Assembly (NCBI RefSeq): GCF_041320275.1
Contig: NZ_CP162023.1
Span: forward strand, 1,302,001-1,366,000
Direction of reading: 5' to 3'
Length of the DNA: 64,000 nucleotides
Source: Mumia sp. Pv4-285
GTDB lineage: Bacteria; Actinomycetota; Actinomycetes; Propionibacteriales; Nocardioidaceae
Shown here in pieces: positions 17,544-26,146 of this stretch; positions within the stretch are counted from its first letter, which is position 1, and each line of letters begins with the position of its first letter. The notes beneath the pieces are model-generated. The model did no database searches. It saw only the letters and a list, made by a program, of their open reading frames with translations, and was not told the DNA's origin. The position numbers and the translations under genes were made by a program.

Positions 17544-18145
17544 GGGGCCTCCTTGCTCCGACGGGTGAGTGCGTTGCGCCAGATGCGGTTGGTCGTCGTG
17601 ACCATCTCCTCGGTGCTCATGCCCTCGCCGAGCACGAACGAGTAGTAGGCCAGGTGCGAGATCATCCCGTCGAGGGCTCGGGCGGTCGGGTACGGATCGA
17701 GGTCAGGGTCGGCGACGCCCCGCTCCTGAAGCGCGACGATCACCTCCGCCGTGCGTCGCGCGAGTGCCTCGCCGCGTCGCCGCCGGACCTCCCGGAATGC
17801 CGGGTCGAGTGCGGCCACTTCTTCCAGGACGAGCATGAGCCGGGCGTTGCGCTGGTAGTTCTCGAAGTACCGCCGGTGCCCCTCGGCGAGCGCAGCGAAC
17901 GGATCCGGGGAGTCGAGGGCGAGCGTGGGGCGCATGACGTCGTGCTGTGCCTCGTACAGGACGACCGCGAGGATCTCCTCCTTGCCCACGAAGTGCGTGT
18001 AGAAGGTGCCGGTCGCGCACCCCGCTTCGGCGGCGATGTCGGCGATGCGGGCGTCCGTGAAGCCGTCACGCTCGAAGACCGTGCGTGCAGCGGCGACGAG
18101 CGCGGTGCGGGTACGCGTCCCGCGCGCGGTGGTCCTGGTCGTCAC
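17540..18145 (-). CDS. TetR-family repressor
   Basis: 201 residues. The N-terminal helix-turn-helix (ARTVFERDGFTDARIADIAA, then EAGCATGTFYTHFVGKEEIL) is canonical; the C-terminal ligand domain (about 65-200) is unassigned. GTG 18145 overlaps the ligase stop (GTGA) and fits the family N-terminus; longer in-frame starts run back into the ligase gene. Its likely operator is the perfect 18-bp palindrome at 19715-19732 upstream of the operon, so it probably represses its own operon and perhaps the divergent hyuAB genes. Confidence 0.88.
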   Translation of the reverse strand: MTTRTTARGTRTRTALVAAARTVFERDGFTDARIADIAAEAGCATGTFYTHFVGKEEILAVVLYEAQHDVMRPTLALDSPDPFAALAEGHRRYFENYQRNARLMLVLEEVAALDPAFREVRRRRGEALARRTAEVIVALQERGVADPDLDPYPTARALDGMISHLAYYSFVLGEGMSTEEMVTTTNRIWRNALTRRSKEAP

Positions 18146-19671
18146 CGGTCCGTGACGCCCGTCGGCTGTGCGTCGCTCGCAGGGCCCGAGAGTCCGTCGC
18201 GGTCGATCGCGCGCTTGAGGATCTTGCCCGACGGTCCCTTCGGGAGAGCGTCGGCGAACTGGAAGAGCCGCGGGACCTTGTACGCGCTGAGGCGCTCCTT
18301 GGCCCACGTGCGCAGCTCCTCGGGATCGAGCTCAGCGCCCTCCGCGAGCACGATCACGGCGCCGATCTCTTCGCCGTACGTCGGGTCCGCCACGCCGACC
18401 ACGGCTGCCTCGACGATCGCTGGGTGCTCGTAGAGGACCTCCTCGACCTCGCTCGGGTAGACGTTGTAGCCGCCGCGGATGATGAGGTCCTTGAGCCGGT
18501 CGACGATACGGAGGTCACCGTCGTCGTCGAGCGTGCCGAGGTCGCCGGTGCGCAGCCAGCCGTCCTGGAGCACGGCGGCCGTCGCCTCGGGCCGGTTCCA
18601 GTAGCCCTTCATGACGATGGGCCCCCGGATCCAGACCTCGCCGACCTCGCCGTTCGGCACGGCGTTGCCCTCGAGGTCGCGGATCTCGATGTCGACGTTG
18701 TGGACCGCGCGGCCGACGGCACCGATCTTGGGCTCGGTCTCGAGCGGCGAGAACGTGGCCCAGCCGCAGGTCTCGGACAGGCCGTACCCCTCGCGGATCC
18801 GGGTGCCGAACTTGTCCTCGAAGGCGCGGATCACCTCGATCGGGAGCGACGCACCACCCGACGACGCGAGCCGGAGGCGCGCGAAGTCCGCCGGTGTGGC
18901 GTCGCCGGCTGCGTGGAGCATCGCGACCCACATCGTCGGGACCCCGGACACGACCGTCAGCTCGTCGTCGCGGATCATCTCGACGAGCTTGCGCGGGTCG
19001 AACGGGTGCAGCAGCGACACGGACGTGCCGAACGAGATCGCGAGGTGCATGACCATGATCTGGCCGAAGACGTGGAAGAGCGGCAGCGCGGTGCCGGAGC
19101 GGTCGTCCTCGCTGAACTCGAGGACGTGCTCGGCGGCGTCCACGATCGCGGCGACGCCGGAGACGGCCAGCTCGGCGCCCTTGGGCCGGCCCGTCGTGCC
19201 CGAGGTGTAGATGATGATCGCCGTCGCGTCGTCGGGGAGGTCGACCGGTGCGTCGAGGCGGTCGCTCGTGTCCCACTCGTGGAGCGGACCGATGCTCCAG
19301 AAGGGGAGTCCGCGGCCGTCGGCGGCGCGCTCGGCGGCTACGGCGTTGTCCTGCCACGCCACGACGAGGCTGACTCCGGCGTCGTCGATGACGTACTCCA
19401 TCTCTGGAGCCGTGGCCATGACGTTCATCGTGATGAGGGTGGCGCCGGCGGCGTGGAGGCCGTAGTAGGCGGCGACGAACTCGGGGATCGTCGGTGCCAC
19501 GAGAAGCACGCGGTCGCCAGGGGAGATGCCGGCGTCGACCACCCGCTTCGCCAACGAGGCGGCCGCGTCGCGGAGCGCACCGAACGTCACCTGGGAGCCG
19601 GCGGCCCGGACGGCGACTCTCTGCGGCTCGTTGCTCGCGTGCTCGAAGACGGCGGTGGCGACGTTGCTCAA
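18142..19671 (-). CDS. AMP-forming acyl-CoA ligase
   Basis: 509 residues. The AMP-binding P-loop YTSGTTGRPKG (about 157-167), the GYGLSETCGW motif (about 295-304), the hinge region GDLGTLDDDGDLRIVDRLKD and the late catalytic lysine in PKGPSGKILKR are all present. It activates a carboxylic acid to its CoA thioester; chain length cannot be read. Malonate would suit the pyrimidine pathway proposed here, but a fatty or aromatic acid is equally possible. The start is TTG with an AGAGGAG ribosome site. First gene of the ligase-TetR-PTE operon. Confidence 0.85.
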   Translation of the reverse strand: MSNVATAVFEHASNEPQRVAVRAAGSQVTFGALRDAAASLAKRVVDAGISPGDRVLLVAPTIPEFVAAYYGLHAAGATLITMNVMATAPEMEYVIDDAGVSLVVAWQDNAVAAERAADGRGLPFWSIGPLHEWDTSDRLDAPVDLPDDATAIIIYTSGTTGRPKGAELAVSGVAAIVDAAEHVLEFSEDDRSGTALPLFHVFGQIMVMHLAISFGTSVSLLHPFDPRKLVEMIRDDELTVVSGVPTMWVAMLHAAGDATPADFARLRLASSGGASLPIEVIRAFEDKFGTRIREGYGLSETCGWATFSPLETEPKIGAVGRAVHNVDIEIRDLEGNAVPNGEVGEVWIRGPIVMKGYWNRPEATAAVLQDGWLRTGDLGTLDDDGDLRIVDRLKDLIIRGGYNVYPSEVEEVLYEHPAIVEAAVVGVADPTYGEEIGAVIVLAEGAELDPEELRTWAKERLSAYKVPRLFQFADALPKGPSGKILKRAIDRDGLSGPASDAQPTGVTDR

Positions 19672-19714
19672 GGGTTGCTCCTCTGAACGGGTGTGACCGG
19701 CGTCACGGACGCTA

Positions 19715-19732
19715 CCTGAATCATGATTCAGG
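19715..19732. promoter_or_regulatory. Perfect 18-bp palindrome, probable TetR operator
   Basis: CCTGAATCATGATTCAGG is fully symmetric and AT-rich compared with its surroundings. It lies 44 bases upstream of the ligase start and 151 bases before hyuA, in the divergent control region, as expected for the TetR repressor encoded in the ligase operon. Confidence 0.7.
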
Positions 19733-19882
19733 TTTCAAGCATGGATGAGTACCGAGGTCGTCGGCGGTGCCTGGCAGGTAGTGACAAGGTTGGGAGGGGC
19801 GCTCCGGCGACCTTCGCCGTGGGGGACGCGCGGCGGGTGCGTTGGAATCGAGGGGCAGCCCCAGACCCGATCAAGGAGCGCC

Positions 19883-22009
19883 ATGACGTCAGGTCCGAGC
19901 CGTGCCGGGACGCTCCGCATCGGCATCGACACCGGGGGCACGTTCACCGACGTCGTCGCGTTCGACGAGGCGAGCGGCGAGGTTCTGACGACCAAGACGC
20001 CGTCCACCCCGCACGATCCGGCCGAGGGCTTCCTCGCGGGGATCGACAAGATCCTGGCCTCGGCCGACCTCGCTTCGACCGGGAGCGACCGTCGAGGGCG
20101 CGACGCGATCGCCGCGGTCTCCCACGGCACGACGGTCGCGACGAACCAGCTCTTGCAAGGGCAGGTGGGGCGGCTCGGGTTCATCACCAACACCGGGTAC
20201 GAGTCGGTGCTCGAGATCGCCCGTCAGTCGGTCCCCGACGGCTACGGCAACTCGTACTTCTGGGTGAAGCCCGACCGAATCGTCGCGCGGGACCGCGTCA
20301 GAGGAGTCGACGGCCGGATGGCCTGGACCGGCGACGAGATCCGCCCGTTCGACGTCAAGGGCGCTCGTGTCGCGGCGCGATGGTTCCGCGACGAGCACAT
20401 CGACACGCTCGGTGTCTGCTTCCTTCACAGCTACGCCAACCCTGCGCACGAGGAGACCATGCGGGCGATCCTCGCGGAGGAGCACCCCGAAGCAGTGGTC
20501 TCGATCTCGTCGGAGGTGCTCCGCGAGTACCGCGAGTACGAGCGGTCGATGACCACCCTCGTCGACGCGGCGGTGAAGCCGAAGGTCGCCGCGTACGTCC
20601 GCCGGATCGCACACCGCCTCGAGGAGTACGCCGACGGCGGCGTCCCGTTCTACGTCATGAAGTCCAACGGCGGAGTGCTGTCCGCCACGGAGGTCGTGAA
20701 CCAGCCGATCAGCACGGTGCTCTCCGGGCCGGCGGCCGGTGCGCTCGGCGCCGCCCTCATCGCCTCGGTCGCCGGCTTCGACCGAGTCCTGACCTGCGAC
20801 GGAGGAGGCACGTCGACCGACGTGTCGGTCGTGGTCGACGGCGAGCCGACGCTCACGACCGAGGGCAGCGTCGGCGCGTACCCGAGCAAGATCCCGATGA
20901 TCGACGTCGTGACCGTCGGCGCGGGCGGCGGGTCCATCGCCTGGCTGTCGCCCGAGGGCACGCTCAAGGTCGGTCCGCAGTCGGCCGGCGCCGACCCGGG
21001 GCCGCTCTGCTACGCCACCGGGGGCACGGACGTGACGATCACCGACGCCCACGTCGTCCTGGGCCGGATCCCGCCGCACCTGCTCGGCGGCGAGATCCCC
21101 CTCGACGTCGACGCGGCCCGCAAGGGCCTCGAGGGGCTCGCCGCGCGGCTCGGGATGAGTGTCGAGGAAGCCGCGACGGGAGTCCTCGAGATCTCCGCCT
21201 GGAACCAGGCCAACGCCCTCCGGCAGATCACCGTCAAGCGAGGACTCGACGTTCGCGACTTCACGCTGACGACCTTCGGCGGCTCAGGGTCGCTCCTGCT
21301 GTGCCGGCTGATGGACGTGCTCGGCATCCCGACCGTGCTCGTCCCTCCGAACCCCGGCAACGTCTCGGCCTTCGGCCTGCTCACGGTCGATGTGAAGAAC
21401 GACTACGTCCAGACCGCCGTACGCCTCGCCACCGAGCTCGACGCACGCGAGGTGGAGGGCCTGTACGCCGGCCTCGCCGAACGTGCTGCGGTCGCTCTCC
21501 GGGCGGAGGGGTTCGCGCCGGCGGACCAGCGGTTCGTCCGTACGGCCGACCTCCGCTACTTCGGTCAGGCGTTCGAGGTCCGTGTGCCCGTGCCGGCCGG
21601 GCCGGTGGACGACGAGGTGCTCCGGGCCGTCGCCGACGCGTTCCACGCCGAGCACCGTGCGCTGTACGGCTACGACTTCGCCGGTGACGCCAGCCAGCAG
21701 GTCGAGTGGGTGAACCTGCGCGTCTCCGGGATCGGACCGCTGCGACGCCCGGTCGTCCGCCGCCACGAGGCCGGCGCCGACGTCGGCGTCCCAGCGCCCG
21801 CGAGCCGCCGCGAGGTGTGCTTCGACGCAGCCCGCGGGTACGTCGACAGCGGGGTGTACGACCGAGCGACCCTGCTGCCCGGCCAGGTGGTCGAGGGGCC
21901 GGCCGTGATCGAGGAGTACGGCTCGACGGTGCCTGTCCACCCGGGTTTCGTGGCGTGCGTCGACCCCTTCTTGAACGTGATCGTCAGCCGAGAGGGGAGC
22001 GAGAAGTGA
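19883..22009 (+). CDS. hyuA: Hydantoinase/oxoprolinase subunit A
   Basis: 708 residues. The N-terminal GIDTGGTFTDVV is the ASKHA ATP-binding signature of the HyuA family, and a central segment (VLTCDGGGTSTDVSVV) repeats it. With HyuB it hydrolyses lactam or hydantoin rings using ATP (N-methylhydantoinase, 5-oxoprolinase and caprolactamase are known examples). ATG 19883 has an AAGGAG site; an earlier in-frame ATG at 19745 would add a 46-residue tail unlike the family. The product's substrate is not visible; a cyclic imide or ureide would suit the island. Confidence 0.85.
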   Translation: MTSGPSRAGTLRIGIDTGGTFTDVVAFDEASGEVLTTKTPSTPHDPAEGFLAGIDKILASADLASTGSDRRGRDAIAAVSHGTTVATNQLLQGQVGRLGFITNTGYESVLEIARQSVPDGYGNSYFWVKPDRIVARDRVRGVDGRMAWTGDEIRPFDVKGARVAARWFRDEHIDTLGVCFLHSYANPAHEETMRAILAEEHPEAVVSISSEVLREYREYERSMTTLVDAAVKPKVAAYVRRIAHRLEEYADGGVPFYVMKSNGGVLSATEVVNQPISTVLSGPAAGALGAALIASVAGFDRVLTCDGGGTSTDVSVVVDGEPTLTTEGSVGAYPSKIPMIDVVTVGAGGGSIAWLSPEGTLKVGPQSAGADPGPLCYATGGTDVTITDAHVVLGRIPPHLLGGEIPLDVDAARKGLEGLAARLGMSVEEAATGVLEISAWNQANALRQITVKRGLDVRDFTLTTFGGSGSLLLCRLMDVLGIPTVLVPPNPGNVSAFGLLTVDVKNDYVQTAVRLATELDAREVEGLYAGLAERAAVALRAEGFAPADQRFVRTADLRYFGQAFEVRVPVPAGPVDDEVLRAVADAFHAEHRALYGYDFAGDASQQVEWVNLRVSGIGPLRRPVVRRHEAGADVGVPAPASRREVCFDAARGYVDSGVYDRATLLPGQVVEGPAVIEEYGSTVPVHPGFVACVDPFLNVIVSREGSEK

Positions 22010-23940
22010 GCGAGTCCCGTCTTGCGCCGACGCAGTTCCCGTTCGGCACGCTCACCGGCGACGCCGGTGCTGCGGCAGACCCTGTGCTCGTCGAGATCGT
22101 GCAGGGGAGTCTCGCCTCGATCGAGCACGAGGTGGAGACGGCGATCGCTCGGACGTCGCGCTCGCCGATGATCCGCGACGCCCACGACTTCCGAGCGGGC
22201 ATCCACGACCGTCTGCTGCGCAAGCTGACAGGGCGGTCGTACTCGGCTCTCGTCCACCCGGTCGCACGCGACTTCCCTCTCGACGAGATGCGACCCGGAG
22301 ACGTCTTCTTCCACAACGACGTCTACCGGTCCGAGGGTGGCATCGGGCACCTTCCGGACCTGTGCGTCACCGTGCCCGTCTTCGCGCGCAGCGGAGAGGC
22401 TGAGGCACGGGTGGTCGCGTTTGTCCAGGCGTTCGGCCACCACGACGACATCGGGGGAGCAGTGCCGGGCTCGATGCCGAGCGCGGCGACCAGCGTGTAC
22501 GAGGAGGGGCTCATGGTGCCCCCGATCAAGCTCTGGGACGCCGGCACCCCGAACCGGGCCGCGCTCGCGATCATGACGCGCAACTCCCGGATGCCGGAGT
22601 CGCTGGCGGCCGACCTCGACGCCGAGTGCTCGGCGTGCCTGATGGGAGCGCGGCGGCTCGGCGAGCTGTTCGAGCGGTACGGCCCGGAGGCTGTCGAGGC
22701 GTGCTTCGACGCGATCATCGACCGCACCACCGAGACGTACCGGCGCGAGATCCTGTCGAAGATCCCGGTCGGCACCTGGGTGTGGGAGGACTACGCGGAG
22801 CACGACGGCGTCGACGAGCCGATGCTGCACACCCAGCGCATCACGCTGACCCGGACGGGTCCCGACGACCCCGGCGGCGAGCGGGTGGTCCTCGACTTCG
22901 CCGGCACGTCGCCGCAGGCGAAGGGTCCGATCAACCACTGCGGGGACTACTCCGACGGCGTCTTCCTCAAGAAGTGGCTGGCGCCCATCCTGCGCAACCT
23001 CGCAGAGACGCCGGAACGCATGGCGGAGCTCGACGTCAACGAGGGAGTCGTGCCGCTGATCGAGATGCGGTTCCCGCCCAAGGGCACGCTGCTGACGCCG
23101 GAGTTCCCGGCGCCGACCAATGCGCGTACGTTCGTGATCCTGCGCCTGCTCGGCGTTCTCGCGGGCGTGCTGGCGAAGGCCGTGGACGGAAAGATGCCGG
23201 CTGACCAGGAGACGATCCGCTACACCGGCGTCTACGGCACCGACCTCGCCGGACGTCCCTACCTCATGCGGGAGGTGCTCGGCGGCGGCTCCGGCGGCCG
23301 CTACTACGCCGACGGCGAGGACACCATCCACGTGGTTCCGGACTCGCGGAACCTGCCGACGGAGTTCACCGAGTCGCGGTTCCCGTTCGTCGTCGAGTCG
23401 CTGTCGGTCGCGGTCGACTCGGGCGGTCCGGGCCGGTTCCGCGGCGGCCTCGGCTACGAGAAGCAGCTTCGGATGCTCGCCGACGCGCACTTCATGTCGA
23501 TCGCGGACCGGTCGATCCTGGCGTGCTGGGGAGTCAACGGCGGCCGCGCCGGGCGTCCGTTCGAGGTGGTGGTCGATCCCGGTGGTCCGCGTGAGCGGGT
23601 GGTCGAGGCGCTCGCGGACGCCGAGCCCGTCCGCGCCGGTGAGGTCATCCGGATCCGGACGACGGGTGGTGGTGGCTGGGGAGATCCGCTGGAGCGCGAT
23701 CCCGCCCTCGTGGTGCGCGACGTCGCGTGGGCCAAGGTGTCGCGTCGTGGCGCGCGCGACGACTACGGCGTGGTGCTGACCGACGGTGACGGCGGAGTCG
23801 GGTACGACGCGGAGGCGACCCGCGCGCTGCGGGCCGAGCGTGCCGCGTCGCGGAGGGACGACGGCGTCTTCTTCGACCGCGGTCCCGGTTACGCGCAGCT
23901 CGCCGACGGCGCTGCCCATGCGGCCGTCGACGTCTGGTGA
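22006..23940 (+). CDS. hyuB: Hydantoinase/oxoprolinase subunit B
   Basis: 644 residues. HyuB motifs include DFRAGIHDRL near residue 60, GDVFFHNDVYRSEGGIGHLP (about 98-117) and the C-terminal GGGGWGDPLERDP. It forms the second half of the ATP-dependent ring hydrolase with HyuA. GTG 22006 overlaps the hyuA stop by three bases (GTGA) and has a GAGAGGGGAG ribosome site. It is somewhat longer than many HyuB proteins because of a C-terminal extension (about 560-644). Confidence 0.85.
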   Translation: MSESRLAPTQFPFGTLTGDAGAAADPVLVEIVQGSLASIEHEVETAIARTSRSPMIRDAHDFRAGIHDRLLRKLTGRSYSALVHPVARDFPLDEMRPGDVFFHNDVYRSEGGIGHLPDLCVTVPVFARSGEAEARVVAFVQAFGHHDDIGGAVPGSMPSAATSVYEEGLMVPPIKLWDAGTPNRAALAIMTRNSRMPESLAADLDAECSACLMGARRLGELFERYGPEAVEACFDAIIDRTTETYRREILSKIPVGTWVWEDYAEHDGVDEPMLHTQRITLTRTGPDDPGGERVVLDFAGTSPQAKGPINHCGDYSDGVFLKKWLAPILRNLAETPERMAELDVNEGVVPLIEMRFPPKGTLLTPEFPAPTNARTFVILRLLGVLAGVLAKAVDGKMPADQETIRYTGVYGTDLAGRPYLMREVLGGGSGGRYYADGEDTIHVVPDSRNLPTEFTESRFPFVVESLSVAVDSGGPGRFRGGLGYEKQLRMLADAHFMSIADRSILACWGVNGGRAGRPFEVVVDPGGPRERVVEALADAEPVRAGEVIRIRTTGGGGWGDPLERDPALVVRDVAWAKVSRRGARDDYGVVLTDGDGGVGYDAEATRALRAERAASRRDDGVFFDRGPGYAQLADGAAHAAVDVW

Positions 23941-23955
23941 CCCAGCGGGTCGGCG

Positions 23956-23961
23956 TACGAT
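23956..23961 (+). promoter_or_regulatory. -10-like hexamer of the LysE-family gene
   Basis: TACGAT, six bases, ATG 23968. An own promoter implies the exporter gene is not simply the end of the hyuAB operon. Confidence 0.55.
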
Positions 23962-23967
23962 CCGGAC

Positions 23968-24606
23968 ATGATCCACGCCCACGACGTCGTCGCTTTTGCG
24001 ATCGCGGCGACCCTGCTCATCATGATCCCGGGCCCCAGCGTGCTCTTCACGATCAGCCGGGCGATGGTGCTCGGGCGTCGTGCCGCGCTGGTCAACGTCG
24101 TCGGCAACGCGACCGGCGTCGCGGTGCAGATCGTGGCGGTCGCCGCTGGACTGGGTGCGCTGGTCGCGCAGTCGGCCGCCGCCTACACGGTGATCAAGTG
24201 GGTCGGCGCCGCGTACATCGTCTATCTCGGCATCCAGGCGTTCCGGCACCGCCGAGCGGGCGAGGATGCCGTCGGCGCGCTGCCGACGGCGACGCGGACC
24301 TCGCGGGTCCTGCGCGAGGGCTTCGTCGTCGGCGTCACCAACCCCAAGACGATCGTCTTCCTCGTGGCCGTCCTCCCGCAGTTCGTGGCGCGTGAGCTGG
24401 GCGCGGTGCCCCTCCAGATGCTGCTGCTGGGGGCGGTCTTCGTGGTGATCGCGCTGTGCATGGACAGCCTCTGGGCGCTGGGCGCCGGCGCAGCCCGTGA
24501 CTGGTTCGCGCGGTCGCCGCAGCGGATGTCCCGCCTGCGGGGCGCGGGCGGGGGCATCATGATCGGCCTGGGCGTGAGCCTCGCCGCGGGCGGCCGTCCC
24601 GACTGA
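23968..24606 (+). CDS. LysE/RhtB-family exporter
   Basis: 212 residues with five to six hydrophobic segments. The N-terminal MIPGPSVLFTISRAMVLGRR is the LysE/RhtB signature (PGPxxLxxxxxxxxxGxR). These proteins export amino acids or related small metabolites such as homoserine, threonine or lysine. It lies 27 bases after hyuB, so it may remove a by-product of that pathway, but it has its own promoter hexamer and could be independent. Confidence 0.8.
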   Translation: MIHAHDVVAFAIAATLLIMIPGPSVLFTISRAMVLGRRAALVNVVGNATGVAVQIVAVAAGLGALVAQSAAAYTVIKWVGAAYIVYLGIQAFRHRRAGEDAVGALPTATRTSRVLREGFVVGVTNPKTIVFLVAVLPQFVARELGAVPLQMLLLGAVFVVIALCMDSLWALGAGAARDWFARSPQRMSRLRGAGGGIMIGLGVSLAAGGRPD

Positions 24607-24632
24607 CGGGTTCGGACGACTCCGAGCGACGC

Positions 24633-24938
24633 TCAGCCGATCTCGTCGTCGATCGCGAAGTCGAGCTTCGCCACGCCGTTCTCGAGGCTCTTCACCCGCA
24701 CTGTCATCGTGTACTCCTTCTCGCTCCCGTTGGGGTCGGAGAGGGTGCAGCTCATCGTCGCTCCGGCGCGCGACACGAGATCGTCGGGGCAGTCGACGAC
24801 GGGAGCGAGACCGATCTGCTTGGCGAGCTCCTCGGAGGCCTTGCGCTCGACGGACTTCTCCGGCATCGGAGCATGACCGCAGCCGGCGAGCAGCACCAGT
24901 GCGAGAGGCACCAGGGCGAGGGCGCGGCGTCGAGGCAT
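24633..24938 (-). CDS. DUF4333 lipoprotein
   Basis: 101 residues. The signal peptide ends in the lipobox LLAGC (Cys20), so the mature protein should be a membrane-anchored lipoprotein outside the cell. The remainder (SEELAKQIGLAPVVDCPDDL, then SCTLSDPNGSEKEYTMTV) matches the small DUF4333 fold with two conserved cysteines (Cys49 and Cys64) that can form a disulfide. No function is known. It is a single gene with its own promoter, inserted between the hyuAB and carbamate kinase units. Confidence 0.78.
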   Translation of the reverse strand: MPRRRALALVPLALVLLAGCGHAPMPEKSVERKASEELAKQIGLAPVVDCPDDLVSRAGATMSCTLSDPNGSEKEYTMTVRVKSLENGVAKLDFAIDDEIG

Positions 24939-24944
24939 GCGGAC

Positions 24945-24950
24945 AGATTA
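24945..24950 (-). promoter_or_regulatory. -10-like hexamer of the DUF4333 gene
   Basis: Minus-strand TAATCT six bases before ATG 24938. Confidence 0.6.
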
Positions 24951-25061
24951 AGGGGAGGCCGCCGCGGTGAGGAGAGGTGGCGTGCAAAAAAGGTTTGATC
25001 CCCGGCGGTGGTGGGCATGAAAGGCGGTCGATCTGCGTGCGGGCTGTGGGCAACACTTCAC

Positions 25062-25076
25062 CACTGATCGTCAGTG
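25062..25076. promoter_or_regulatory. Inverted repeat before the carbamate kinase promoter
   Basis: CACTGA-TCG-TCAGTG, perfect 6-bp arms, ends 42 bases before the TAGATT hexamer of the next gene. Possible activator or repressor site for the carbamate kinase and ring-opening hydrolase unit. Confidence 0.35.
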
Positions 25077-25118
25077 TGTTGGCGTTCTTCGCCAGTGCTG
25101 GCGAGGACCCGCCCGCCC

Positions 25119-25124
25119 TAGATT
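25119..25124 (+). promoter_or_regulatory. -10-like hexamer of the carbamate kinase gene
   Basis: TAGATT, six bases, ATG 25131. Confidence 0.6.
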
Positions 25125-25130
25125 CGACGC

Positions 25131-26084
25131 ATGCGACTTGTGATCGCCCTCGGCGGCAACGCCATGACCTCCGCGGACGGTTCGGCCCGTCCCGAGGATC
25201 AGAGGGCGGCCGTCGTCGGGGCCGTACGCAGCGTCGCGGACCTCGTGGAGGCGGGCCACGAGATCGTTCTGACCCACGGCAACGGGCCGCAGGTGGGCAA
25301 CCTGCTCCTCAAGAACGAGATCGCCGCCACGGTCGTCCCTCCGGTCCCGCTGGACTGGTGCGTCGCGCAGACCCAGGCGACCATCGGACGCCTCGTGCTG
25401 GACGCGCTGGACGACGAGCTCACGTCCCGCGGTCACGAGCCGCGTACGGCCGTCGTGGTGTCGCGCACCCTCGTCGATGCGGACGACCCCGGCTTCCTCG
25501 TGCCGAGCAAGCCGATCGGCCGGTACGCGAGCGCGGACGAGGCGGCCGCGATGCGCCTGCACGGCCAGCACTGGGTCGAGGTCACCGGACGCGGGTGGCG
25601 GCGCACCGTCGCCTCGCCGGAGCCGCGGGCGATCCTCGAGGTGGGCACCGCACGCACCTTGCTCGCCCAGGGTTACGTCGTGGTGTGCGCCGGCGGCGGC
25701 GGCATCCCCACCGTGCGTGAGGACGGTCGGTACGCCGGCGTGGAGGCCGTCATCGACAAGGACCTCACCGCTGCGCTCCTCGCGGCGCAGATCGAAGCGG
25801 ACCAGCTGGTCATCGCGACCGACGTCGAGGCGGCGGTCGTCGGCTTCGGCACCCCGGACGCCCAGCCGCTCGGTGTCGTCGACGTCGTCGAGCTGCGCCG
25901 CCTCGCGACCACGGGCGCCTTCGCAGCAGGATCGATGGGTCCGAAGGTCGAGGCGGTCGCCCGGTTCGTGGAGCACACCGGCCGCACCGGCACCATCACG
26001 TCCTTGTCCCGCATCGGAGAGGCGGTCACCGGGCAGGCCGGCACCCGCGTCGTCGCCGATCCCGCTCCGTTGCCGACCGCCTGA
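25131..26084 (+). CDS. arcC: Carbamate kinase
   Basis: 317 residues, typical size. LVIALGGNAM (3-12), LTHGNGPQVGNLL (about 47-59) and the AGGGGIP plus DKDLTAALLA segments (about 189-220) form the phosphate-binding and active-site regions of carbamate kinases. It transfers phosphate between carbamoyl phosphate and ADP, giving ATP, ammonia and CO2 in the catabolic direction. No arginine deiminase or ornithine carbamoyltransferase gene is nearby, so the carbamoyl phosphate should come from elsewhere; the FdrA trio at 3.4-7.2 kb is the obvious candidate. The ring-opening hydrolase gene follows 62 bases later. Confidence 0.9.
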   Translation: MRLVIALGGNAMTSADGSARPEDQRAAVVGAVRSVADLVEAGHEIVLTHGNGPQVGNLLLKNEIAATVVPPVPLDWCVAQTQATIGRLVLDALDDELTSRGHEPRTAVVVSRTLVDADDPGFLVPSKPIGRYASADEAAAMRLHGQHWVEVTGRGWRRTVASPEPRAILEVGTARTLLAQGYVVVCAGGGGIPTVREDGRYAGVEAVIDKDLTAALLAAQIEADQLVIATDVEAAVVGFGTPDAQPLGVVDVVELRRLATTGAFAAGSMGPKVEAVARFVEHTGRTGTITSLSRIGEAVTGQAGTRVVADPAPLPTA

Positions 26085-26146
26085 GCCTGCCCGTAGACGC
26101 CACGTCGCCGTAGCGTTCCATCCGTACCCCAACCGAGAGGAAGGCC

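Noticed and set aside
21670-25056. An 1128-codon minus-strand open frame over hyuB, lysE and the DUF4333 gene
   Set aside because: It crosses several genes on both strands and has only Arg/Asp/Val-rich sequence; a shadow frame.
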